A stretch of DNA of 64,000 nt, from contig NZ_CSTD01000002.1 in assembly GCF_001053185.1 (NCBI RefSeq), positions 751,577 through 815,576 on the forward strand. Reading direction: 5' to 3'. The DNA is from Mycobacterium bohemicum DSM 44277. Its GTDB lineage: Bacteria; Actinomycetota; Actinomycetes; Mycobacteriales; Mycobacteriaceae. Below the pieces are notes generated by a model. The model searched no databases and was not told the DNA's origin. It saw only the letters and a program-made list of their open reading frames with translations. Made by a program: the position numbers and the translations under genes. This document shows, in pieces, positions 28,020 to 36,808 of the stretch (its first letter is position 1; every line of letters starts with the position of its first letter).

Positions 28020-29714
28020 ATGCCGCACGTTATTACCCAGTCGTGCTGCAACGACGGGTCCTGCGTGTTCGCGTGCCCGGTGAACTGCATCCACCCGACG
28101 CCGGACGAGCCGGGCTTTGCGGCCTCGGAAATGCTCCACATCGATCCGATCGCCTGCGTGGACTGCGGGGCCTGCGTGAGCGCCTGCCCCGTCGGCGCCA
28201 TCGCGCCCGACACCCGGCTGGACGTCGGGCAGCTGCCCTTCGTCGAGATCAACGCATCCTTTTACCCGGAGCGGCCCGCCGACGTGAAGCTGCCGCCGAC
28301 GTCCAAGCTGGCCCCGGTGCTTCCCGCCGTCCAGTTGCGCCCCCGGCGCCGGCCGCTGACCGTGGCCATCGTCGGATCCGGTCCGGCGGCGATGTACGCG
28401 GCCGACGAGTTGCTCACCCAGAAGGGCGTGCGGGTCAACGTCTTTGAGAAACTGCCCACCCCCTACGGGCTGGTGCGCGCCGGGGTGGCACCGGATCACC
28501 AGAACACCAAGCGGGTCACGCAGCTCTTCGAGCGGGTCAGTCGTCACCGCGGATTCCGGTTCTACCTCAACGTCGAAATCGGCCGACACCTGAGCCACGA
28601 AGAACTGCTGGCCCACCATCACGCCGTGCTGTACGCGGTCGGCGCGCCGGACGACCGTCGCCTGGACATCGACGGCATGGGCCTGCCCGGCACCGCGACC
28701 GCCACCGAACTGGTCGCATGGATCAACGGCCACCCCGACTTCGCCGCGCTGCCCGTGGACCTCGGCCATGAACGGGTCGTCGTCATCGGCAACGGCAACG
28801 TCGCCCTGGACGTGGCCCGGGTGCTCACCGCCGATCCCGACGAGTTGGCCCGCACCGACATCGCCGACCACGCGCTAGCGGCTCTGCGTAACTCGGCGGT
28901 GCGCGAAGTGGTGGTCGCCGCCCGGCGCGGGCCGGCACACTCGGCGTTCACGCTGCCCGAGCTGATCGGGCTGACCGGCACCCGCGAGGTGGTGCTCGAC
29001 GGCGCCGACCACGAGCGGGTGGCACGCGACCTGGCCACGGTGTCCGACCGGCTCACCAGGAACAAGCTGCAGGCCCTGAGCGGGCTGGGGGAGGCGTCGG
29101 GAACCCCGGCCGGTGCCGGCCGGCCGCGAATCAGGCTGGCGTATGAGCTCACGCCCGAACGCGTGCTCGGCCGGGAAAGGGCGTCCGGCGTGGAGTTCTC
29201 GGTCACCGGCACCGGGGAGGCGCGCCGCGTGGAAGCCGGGCTGGTGCTGACCTCAATCGGCTACCGCGGCAAGCCAATCCGTGGTCTTCCCTTCGACGAA
29301 TCGGCGGCCCTGGTCCCCAACGAGGACGGCCGTGTCATCGATCCCGACTCCGGCCGGCCTGTTCCCGGGGCGTACGTGGCGGGGTGGATCAAGCGCGGGC
29401 CGACCGGCTTCATCGGGACCAACAAATCCTGCTCGCTGCAGACCGTCGCGGCCCTGGTCGCCGATTTCAACTCCGGCGCACTGACCGATCCGGCGGCAAA
29501 GCCCGGCGCCCTGGACACGCTGGTGCGCGGCCGCCGGCCGGACGCCGTCGACTCCGCCGGGTGGCGGGCGATCGACGCCGCCGAGGTCGCCCGCGGCGCC
29601 GGCGAAGGCCGCCCCCGTAACAAGTTCACCGACACCGCCGACATGCTCGCGGCGGCCGGCGCGCAGCCGGCGCCGCTGCGACGCCGGCTGCTGGCCCGGC
29701 TCGGTAACCGCTAG
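28020..29714 (+). CDS. fprB: ferredoxin/ferredoxin-NADP reductase FprB
   Basis: A 564-aa fusion. The N-terminal bacterial ferredoxin domain has ITQSCCNDGSCVFACPVNCI and IDPIACVDCGACVSACPVGA (two cluster-binding cysteine sets). The reductase domain follows with the FAD motif LTVAIVGSGPAAMYAADELL (GSGPAA), the ATG-like LPTPYGLVRAGVAPDHQNTK, the NADP motif RVVVIGNGNVALDVARVLTA (GNGNVA), and a C-terminal GYVAGWIKRGPTGFIGTNKS-like adrenodoxin-reductase block (here GAYVAGWIKRGPTGFIG). It passes electrons from NADPH to ferredoxins or directly to oxygenases. Matches Rv0886. Confidence 0.94.
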   Translation: MPHVITQSCCNDGSCVFACPVNCIHPTPDEPGFAASEMLHIDPIACVDCGACVSACPVGAIAPDTRLDVGQLPFVEINASFYPERPADVKLPPTSKLAPVLPAVQLRPRRRPLTVAIVGSGPAAMYAADELLTQKGVRVNVFEKLPTPYGLVRAGVAPDHQNTKRVTQLFERVSRHRGFRFYLNVEIGRHLSHEELLAHHHAVLYAVGAPDDRRLDIDGMGLPGTATATELVAWINGHPDFAALPVDLGHERVVVIGNGNVALDVARVLTADPDELARTDIADHALAALRNSAVREVVVAARRGPAHSAFTLPELIGLTGTREVVLDGADHERVARDLATVSDRLTRNKLQALSGLGEASGTPAGAGRPRIRLAYELTPERVLGRERASGVEFSVTGTGEARRVEAGLVLTSIGYRGKPIRGLPFDESAALVPNEDGRVIDPDSGRPVPGAYVAGWIKRGPTGFIGTNKSCSLQTVAALVADFNSGALTDPAAKPGALDTLVRGRRPDAVDSAGWRAIDAAEVARGAGEGRPRNKFTDTADMLAAAGAQPAPLRRRLLARLGNR

Positions 29715-29720
29715 CCCGTC

Positions 29721-30170
29721 CTACATGGAGGCCATCGCGGCCTGGATCTCGTCGTAACCGACCTCGCGCACCGGCTGGCCCAGCGACCAATGGTGGCCGA
29801 ACGGGTCGGCGACCATGCCGTAGCGGTCGCCCCAGAACTGGTCCTCCAACGGGGTGACCACGGTGGCGCCCGCGTCGACCGCCCGCTGGAACTTGCCGTC
29901 GACGTCGGTGACCGTGAGGTGAATGGTCACGGGCGTGCCGCCGAGCGCCCTGGGCGTCATCGACTTGCCGCCACACACCTCCGGGAAGTCGTCGTTGAGC
30001 ATGATCAGCGACCCGTTGATGCGCACCGCGGCGTGGATGAGCTTGCCGTCCGGGCGGGGCACCCGGCCGACCTCCTCGGCGCCAAAAGCCCTCACGTAGA
30101 AGTCGATTGCCGCGGCCGCGTCGTCGACGACGAGGTGCGGGGATACCGAGGGTTCGATGTTGATGGCCAT
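29721..30170 (-). CDS. VOC-family (glyoxalase/PhnB-like) protein
   Basis: A 149-aa protein with two beta-alpha-beta-beta-beta modules: VSPHLVVDDAAAAIDFYVRA and IHLTVTDVDGKFQRAVDAGA, ending QFWGDRYGMVADPFGHHWSL. The DPFGHHW pattern is typical of PhnB-like VOC proteins (DUF1428/bleomycin-resistance relatives). Some members bind a metal and small ligands; the role here is unknown. It corresponds in place to Rv0887c. A good GGAGGACC ribosome site precedes the ATG. The sphingomyelinase gene Rv0888 that follows in M. tuberculosis is absent. Confidence 0.87.
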   Translation of the reverse strand: MAINIEPSVSPHLVVDDAAAAIDFYVRAFGAEEVGRVPRPDGKLIHAAVRINGSLIMLNDDFPEVCGGKSMTPRALGGTPVTIHLTVTDVDGKFQRAVDAGATVVTPLEDQFWGDRYGMVADPFGHHWSLGQPVREVGYDEIQAAMASM

Positions 30171-30339
30171 TGTGGTCCTCCTTGTGCCGGTTTACGTGCC
30201 AGGTTGGCGGCCAGCCCGAACGACTGGCTCACGGTTACTGACTGCGCGCGCGACGAGAACTCATCGCGCCGACACGATTCAATCGCCGGGCACCGACATC
30301 TTTCGTGGCAGCGGCCGTGGAAGCGGCAGCGGCAGCGGC

Positions 30340-31461
30340 TCAGGCGGAGGTGAGAACCCGGTCCCAGCCCTCGACCTCTTGGGGGCGGCGCGGACCGGGA
30401 CCGACATAGATGGCGGACGGGCGGACCAGCTTGCCGAGTCGCTTCTGCTCGAGGATGTGCGCACACCAGCCCGCGGTGCGCCCACAGGTGAACATCGCCG
30501 GCATCATGTTGGCCGGCACCTGCGCGAAGTCCAGGATCACCGCGGCCCAGAACTCGACGTTCGTCTCGATCGCCCGGTCCGGACGCCGCTCTCGCAGCTC
30601 GGCCAGGGCGGCCTGCTCGAGCGCGACCGCGACCTCGTGGCGGGGCGCGCCCAGCCGCTCGGCGGTGGCCCGCAGCACCCGCGCCCGCGGGTCCTCCGCG
30701 CGGTAGACCCGGTGGCCGAAGCCCATGAGCTTCTCGCCTCGGTCCAGGATGCCCTTGACCAGACCGCGGGCGTCGCCGGTGCGCTCGACCTCTTCGATCA
30801 TCGGCAGGACCCGCGCCGGCGCCCCGCCATGCAGTGGTCCGCTCATCGCGCCGATTGCCCCGGACAGCGCCGCCGCCACATCCGCGCCGGTCGAGGCGAT
30901 CACCCGCGCGGTGAATGTCGAGGCGTTCATCCCGTGCTCCGCGGCGGACACCCAGTAGGCGTCGATGGCCTCGACGTGCCGGGGGTCCGGCTCGCCCTGC
31001 CAGCGGGTCATGAAACGGGCTGTGACGGTGGTGCATTCGTCGATGATTCGCTGCGGCACCGCGGGCTGGTAGATGCCGCGGGCCGACTGCGCAACGTAGG
31101 ACAGCGCCATCACCGAGGCCCGCGCCAGCTGATCGCGGGCGGTGGATTCGTCGGTGTCCAGTAGGGGCTTGTAGCCCCAGATGGGCGCCAGCATGGCCAG
31201 GCCCGCCTGCACGTCGACGCGCACGTCGCCGGTGTGGATGGGCAGCGGGAATGGCTCCGCGGGTGGCAGCCCGTGGCCGAACCGGCCGTCGACCAGCAGC
31301 GCCCAGACGTCGCCGAAAGTCACTTGCTGGCTCACCAAGTCCTGGATGTCGACGCCGCGATAACGCAGGGCACCGCCGTCTTTGTCGGGCTCGGCGATCT
31401 CGGTGGTGAAGGCGACCACGCCTTCCAGCCCGGGCACGAAATTTTCGGGAACCGCAGTCAT
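30340..31461 (-). CDS. citA: citrate synthase 2 (CitA)
   Basis: A 373-aa protein of the short citrate/methylcitrate synthase family. Active-site regions: PLHGGAPARVLPMIEEVERT (His in LHGGA), [20 protein letters not shown] (GHRVY with catalytic His) and AIETNVEFWAAVILDFAQVP (NVEFW with the Asp-equivalent Glu/Asp region). The N-terminal MTAVPENFVPGLEGVVAFTT and RYRGVDIQDLVSQQVTFGDV are typical. It condenses acetyl-CoA with oxaloacetate. It matches Rv0889c. A second citrate synthase, GltA2, is encoded 860 bp away on the other strand. Confidence 0.92.
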   Translation of the reverse strand: MTAVPENFVPGLEGVVAFTTEIAEPDKDGGALRYRGVDIQDLVSQQVTFGDVWALLVDGRFGHGLPPAEPFPLPIHTGDVRVDVQAGLAMLAPIWGYKPLLDTDESTARDQLARASVMALSYVAQSARGIYQPAVPQRIIDECTTVTARFMTRWQGEPDPRHVEAIDAYWVSAAEHGMNASTFTARVIASTGADVAAALSGAIGAMSGPLHGGAPARVLPMIEEVERTGDARGLVKGILDRGEKLMGFGHRVYRAEDPRARVLRATAERLGAPRHEVAVALEQAALAELRERRPDRAIETNVEFWAAVILDFAQVPANMMPAMFTCGRTAGWCAHILEQKRLGKLVRPSAIYVGPGPRRPQEVEGWDRVLTSA

Positions 31462-31534
31462 AGCGCAAATTCTTGCACCCCAGCGTCGGGCAGATGCTAC
31501 CGGCCAGTAAGAAGCCCCGGGTAGCGTTGGCGCG

Positions 31535-32206
31535 ATGGCGGGACAGGGCCCCGAGGCCGGAAAAGATCATCTGCGGGGCATGCGCGTGGAATACGGGTCA
31601 GCCGAAAAGGACGGCAGCCCGGATCTGGACGTGGACTGGCTCGACGGCGGGTGGCTGGCGCTGCTGCGCACGTGGATCGCCGACGCCGAACGCTCGGGTG
31701 TCGCCGAGCCGAATGCCATGGTGCTGGCGACGGTGGCGGACGGCAGGCCGGTGACCCGGTCGGTGTTGTGCAAGAGCGTCGATGAGACCGGAATCACCTT
31801 CTTCACCAACTACGACTCGGCCAAGGGCGAGGAGCTCGCGGTGACCCCGTACGCCTCGGTCACGTTCCCCTGGTATCAGCTCGGCCGGCAGGTCCACATC
31901 CGCGGCCCGGTGACCAAGGTAGATCCGCAGCTCACCGAGGATTACTGGTCGCACCGGCCGCGCGGTTCCCAACTGGGCGCGTGGGCCTCGCGCCAGTCGC
32001 AACCGATCGCGTCGCGCGTCGCGCTGCTCGCTCAGCTGGCCGAGGTGACGGCCCGGTTCGCCGACTCCGAACGGGTGCCGGTGCCGCCGGCCTGGGGCGG
32101 TTACCTGATCGCCCCTGAACTGGTGGAATTCTGGCAGGGCCGGGAGAACCGCCTGCACAACCGGATTCGGGTCGCCGACGGACGCGTGGAGCGGCTGCAG
32201 CCCTGA
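31535..32206 (+). CDS. pdxH: pyridoxamine 5'-phosphate oxidase PdxH
   Basis: A 223-aa FMN enzyme. Signature regions: [20 protein letters not shown] (FMN-binding RSVLCK), [60 protein letters not shown] and [20 protein letters not shown], ending [14 protein letters not shown]. The C-terminal [11 protein letters not shown] pattern is the PdxH signature. It makes pyridoxal 5'-phosphate from pyridoxine or pyridoxamine phosphate. In M. tuberculosis the pdxH gene lies elsewhere (Rv2607), so its place between citA and gltA2 here is a rearrangement or the ancestral order. An in-frame ATG at 31580 is an alternative start. Confidence 0.93.
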   Translation: MAGQGPEAGKDHLRGMRVEYGSAEKDGSPDLDVDWLDGGWLALLRTWIADAERSGVAEPNAMVLATVADGRPVTRSVLCKSVDETGITFFTNYDSAKGEELAVTPYASVTFPWYQLGRQVHIRGPVTKVDPQLTEDYWSHRPRGSQLGAWASRQSQPIASRVALLAQLAEVTARFADSERVPVPPAWGGYLIAPELVEFWQGRENRLHNRIRVADGRVERLQP

Positions 32207-32317
32207 GGACCCGCGGACCCCACCCCGGGCAGGCGCTCCGGCGCGATAACGACTACCTTCAGCTATGAGCAATGAGTCAGGCAGCCGCCATATCAGCCAG
32301 AGCGCAAAGGGGTTCTC

Positions 32318-33613
<1,296 letters not shown>

Positions 33614-35122
33614 TCAGCGGGCCACTCGCGCGGCCAGCACCGCCATGGCGGCGTTGTGCCCGCCGATGCCCGACACCGCGCCGCCGCGGCGAGTCGCCGC
33701 GCCGCACAACAGGATTCGCGGGTGCTTGGTGGCGACCCCCCACCGGCGCGCCGGGGTGTCCAGGGGTTCGTCGCCGTCGGCGAATGGCCACGACAGCGCG
33801 CCGTGAAAGATGTTGCCGCCGGTCATCCCCAGTGTGCGCTGCAGGTCGTCGGTGGTGGTCGTCTCCAGGCACGGCCGGCCGTGGGCGTCGCTCATCAGGA
33901 GGTCCTGAACGGGTTCCGCCAGTACGGAATTCAGCGACGCCAGAACGGAGTCGGTGAGCTGCCCGCGCAGCGCGTCGGGGTCGGCGCCGTCGAACAGCGA
34001 ATGCGGGGTGTGCAGCCCGAACACCGTCATCGTGTGCGCGCCCGACGTGCGCAACTCGGTCGACAGGATGCTCGGATCGGTCAGGGAATGGCAGTAGGCC
34101 TCGCAGGGCAGGGGATCGGGCACGCGCCCGAACGCCGCCCGGGCATAGGCGGAGTCCAGCTGCGTCCAGGTCTCGTTGGCGTGGAATGTCCCGGCGAAAG
34201 CCTGTTCGGGGGTGACGGTGCGGTCGCGCAGTCGCGGCAGCCGCCGCAGAACCATGTTCACCTTGACCTGCGCCCCCTGCGCCAGTGGCGCCGGCGTCTC
34301 ACCCAGCAGGTCGGCCAGGACCGTCGGCGTGACCCCGGCCAGGACGAACCCGGCACGCAGGGTCCGCTCGGCATCGCCGGTGCGGTAGTGGACCACGCCG
34401 TCGGGATTGATGGCGTATACGTCCGCGCCCGTGGTGATTTGCGCTCCGTGGCCGGCGGCCGCCGCCGCGATGGCCGCGGTCACCGAGCCCATCCCGCCCA
34501 CGGGGACGTCCCAGTCCCCGGTCCCGCCGCCCAGCACGTGGTAGAGGAAGCAGGTGTTCTGAATCAGCGACGGGTCGTCGAGGCGGGCGAAGTTCCCGAT
34601 CAGGGCGTCGGTCGCCATCACGCCGCGAACCAGGCCGTTGTTGACCGCGTCCGCGATGGCGTGCCCGATCGGTTCCTCGATCATGGTCCGCCAGGCGGCG
34701 GACGCGTCCGGGTCGTTGTCGGCCAGCACGTGCCGGCGCGCCTGCTCGCGGGTGCGCAGCGGCTCGAGCAGCGTCGGCCACAGCCGGGTGGTCACCAGTC
34801 GGCAGCGCCGGTAGAACGCGGCGAATCCGCGATCGTCGCCGTCGGCGCCGATCGCGGCGAAACGGTCGGGAGTCGGGTCGCCCTGCGCCCCCACCAGCAA
34901 CCCCGAACGACCGCCCGAGGCCGGGTCCGGCGTGTACGAGGAGAACGGACGCCGGCTCAACCGCACCGCGGCGCCCAGGTCGGCCACGATGCGCGGGGGC
35001 AGCAGGCTGACAAGATAGGAGTACCGCGACAGCCGCACCCCGACGCCGTCGAACGGCGGCACCGAGACGGCGGCGCCGCCGACCCCATCCGACCGCTCGA
35101 GCAACCGCACGCGAAGGCCCGC

Positions 35123-35140
35123 GCGGGCGAGGTAGGCCGC
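35123..35140. repeat. 18-bp direct repeat, left copy (with 35494-35511)
   Basis: GCGGGCGAGGTAGGCCGC occurs identically here and at 35494-35511. The two copies flank the 353-bp foreign segment inside the desaturase-like gene. Each copy, read on the minus strand, encodes AAYLAR, so one copy is a duplication of the target. Confidence 0.92.
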
Positions 35141-35493
35141 GAGGAGGCCGCCCGGTTGGCCGCCCGGCTGGCCAGGATCGACGCCATCGAGCAAGACCGC
35201 GACCGGATCACCGCCGAACTCTCCGAGCCCCCGCTGGCCGGCGCCACCGAGGAGTCGCTGCGCCGGATCGAGGACGCCGCGTCGACGGTCGATCGCATCG
35301 GCGACCAGCTGGCCCTGACGTCCGCGGCGGTGGAACTCACCGCGGCGACCGACATCGAACTCGATGCCGGCGGCCGGCGGATATCGCTGGCGGCGGGCCA
35401 GAGCTGGTCCACCACCGCGACCGGACCGACCGTCATCGAGGTGCCCGGCGTGCTCACCGCGACGGTCACACCCGGCGCGACCACGCTGGACGT
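35141..35493 (+). pseudogene. fragment of a coiled-coil (SbcC/SMC-like) ATPase gene inserted in another gene
   Basis: Read on the plus strand it is continuously open: EEAARLAARLARIDAIEQDR, ITAELSEPPLAGATEESLRR, ASTVDRIGDQLALTSAAVEL, then IELDAGGRRISLAAGQSWST and VIEVPGVLTATVTPGATTLD. The alternating helical and short beta parts look like the middle of a large mycobacterial SbcC-like ATPase (Rv1278 type, from memory). Neither start nor other domains are present, and the frame ends at a TAG formed by the repeat. It is therefore a dead fragment, antisense to the host gene. Confidence 0.65.
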
Positions 35494-35573
35494 GCGGGCG
35501 AGGTAGGCCGCCGCGACGAGGCCGTTGTGGCCGCCGCCGACGATCACGGCGTCGACGTCGGGCGTGCGTTCGC

Positions 35574-35837
35574 TCAGCTCAGGTAGCCCTCGACCTCGTC
35601 GGCCGGACGGACTTCCGCCTCGCGGGGGTCACCACCGGTTTCGCGGAGCGCCCGGCGCTGCCGCAGCAGGTCCCAGCATTGGTCGAGCTCGACCTCCACC
35701 CGGCGCAGACGATCGTTTTCCTCAGCTGCCTCGATGTCGCCATGCTGCAGTTGCTCCCGCAGCGCTTTCTCCTCGGCGACCAGCTCACGGATATGTGCCA
35801 GCGTCTCGCTGTCGGTCGGTTTTCTGCCGTTGCTCAT
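35574..35837 (-). CDS. DUF2630 protein (Rv0898c family)
   Basis: An 87-aa protein from the ATG at 35837 (MSNGRKPTDSETLAHIRELV). It is almost entirely helical and charged (EEKALREQLQHGDIEAAEEN, RLRRVEVELDQCWDLLRQRR), suggesting a coiled coil, and ends with VRPADEVEGYLS. It matches the DUF2630 family and Rv0898c in position. No role is known. Its stop overlaps the CTG start of the following desaturase-like gene, so the two were probably translated together. Confidence 0.87.
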   Translation of the reverse strand: MSNGRKPTDSETLAHIRELVAEEKALREQLQHGDIEAAEENDRLRRVEVELDQCWDLLRQRRALRETGGDPREAEVRPADEVEGYLS

Positions 35838-35945
35838 TGCTCCAGTGTGCCGGACTCGGGAGGTCGCGTGGAATCGACTCGGTAGGCTGCATATCGCCTG
35901 CTTGTTGGGGGAAGTGCAGGTAGGGAAATGAGGCAGGGGGCGGAA

Positions 35946-36575
35946 ATGTACATGAGGGCCGGTTTGCGTCAATCTGACGCGGCCGTCGAGTCGGGCGGCG
36001 CCGGGGACTTCTATCGACGGTCGCTGGGCACTCCCTGGCTGATTGGTGTGACGGTTATTCCGATCCTTCTCGCGATGATCGGCTGCGCCGCGTTGGACCG
36101 TCCACATTCGGTCAACGGGCCGACCGGCGCGTTGCCGACACTGGCGCCGTCCGGCGCGTCGGACGGCCCCAGGGTGTTGTTAGCGCCGGTTTCAATCGTT
36201 CGCAGCGGCAACGACATTACGCTCAGGGGGAACTTTCCCGACGACTCAGCGAAGGTGGCGTTGATGAAGACGCTCAACAGGTCACTGCCTCCGGGCATCA
36301 ACATCATCGACCACATACAGCTCAATCCCAATGTGGTTGCCCTCGACTTTTTCAACGCGGGACCGGTTTTCCAGGACAGCGCGCCGATTCCGGATTTCAC
36401 TCTCACGGTCAACGCGGACACGATTCGGTTGACGGGCACGGCCGGGTCCCAAGCGCAAAAGGCCGGGATCGACAACGACGCCAAGCGCATCTGGTCGAAT
36501 CTGGATGTGATCGACCAACTTACGGTCAACGGCGCGCCGTCGTGCGCCGACTGCACACGGCCGTCAACGCCATGA
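35946..36575 (+). CDS. arfA: ArfA (OmpATb) with BON domain, OmpA domain lost
   Basis: A 209-aa product from the ATG at 35946. It keeps the short cytoplasmic N-terminus, the membrane helix (PWLIGVTVIPILLAMIGCAA) and the BON domain (ITLRGNFPDDSAKVALMKTL, PDFTLTVNADTIRLTGTAGS). M. tuberculosis ArfA (Rv0899, 326 aa) continues with an OmpA-like peptidoglycan-binding domain. Here a likely one-base loss near 36550 leads to a stop at 36575. The +1 frame continues TAVNAMTGG, and then the very end of the OmpA domain (NRRVELVVS, stop 36640-36642) appears at once, so most of that domain is also deleted. ArfA supports ammonia release and growth at acid pH in M. tuberculosis. Confidence 0.8.
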   Translation: MYMRAGLRQSDAAVESGGAGDFYRRSLGTPWLIGVTVIPILLAMIGCAALDRPHSVNGPTGALPTLAPSGASDGPRVLLAPVSIVRSGNDITLRGNFPDDSAKVALMKTLNRSLPPGINIIDHIQLNPNVVALDFFNAGPVFQDSAPIPDFTLTVNADTIRLTGTAGSQAQKAGIDNDAKRIWSNLDVIDQLTVNGAPSCADCTRPSTP

Positions 36576-36652
36576 CCGGCGGCCGATCTCCGGCAACCGG
36601 GTCGCCGGTACGAACCGTCGAGTCGAACTCGTTGTGAGCTGAGGAGATCCGC

Positions 36653-36808
36653 ATGGACTTTGTGGTGCAGTGGTTGTGCTACCTGTTCGCGTTCGCGGCG
36701 GGCTCGGCCGCCGCCTGCGTCGTCGCGTCGGTTGTGGTCAAACGCGGAGCGAACAAGAATGTCCCTGCAAACGCGGCGGGCGGTGATGGGATGGTCCAGG
36801 AGCGATGA
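36653..36808 (+). CDS. arfB: ArfB small membrane protein
   Basis: A 51-aa protein (MDFVVQWLCYLFAFAAGSAA, then ACVVASVVVKRGANKNVPAN). A single hydrophobic segment fills the first half and a polar tail follows. A GAGGAG ribosome site is 7 bp before the ATG. It stands exactly where Rv0900 stands in the arfABC operon and has the same size. The stop overlaps the arfC ATG (ATGA at 36805-36808). It is thought to act with ArfA and ArfC. Confidence 0.85.
   Translation: MDFVVQWLCYLFAFAAGSAAACVVASVVVKRGANKNVPANAAGGDGMVQER

Larger units (their letters stand above)
33614..35577 (-). pseudogene. carotenoid/phytoene-desaturase-like FAD oxidoreductase (Rv0897c family), split by an insertion
   Basis: Two parts of one gene lie in different frames. 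The 5' part reads SERTPDVDAVIVGGGHNGLV (FAD-binding GGGHNG) to AAAYLAR at 35494. The 3' part resumes at AAYLARAGLRVRLLERSDGV and continues normally to LCGAATRRGGAVSGIGGHNA and the stop at 33614. Between them is a 353-bp foreign piece flanked by 18-bp direct repeats (one copy is the gene's own AAYLAR codons). Removing 371 bp restores a continuous frame of about 530 codons, the family length. The start appears to be CTG (35575-35577) overlapping the DUF2630 stop; a GTG 10 codons later is an alternative. The family oxidises polyenes or related lipids. As sequenced it is inactive. Confidence 0.8.

Noticed and set aside
35141..35493. Insertion sequence or MITE in the desaturase-like gene
   Set aside because: There are no inverted ends and the segment reads as part of a normal protein, so it is a gene fragment rather than a non-autonomous transposon.
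33656..35506. 616-codon plus-strand open frame opposite the desaturase-like gene
   Set aside because: Most of it is the antisense of a recognisable FAD oxidoreductase, with arginine- and histidine-rich composition typical of shadow frames in GC-rich DNA. Only its last ~118 codons (the inserted ATPase fragment) look like real protein.
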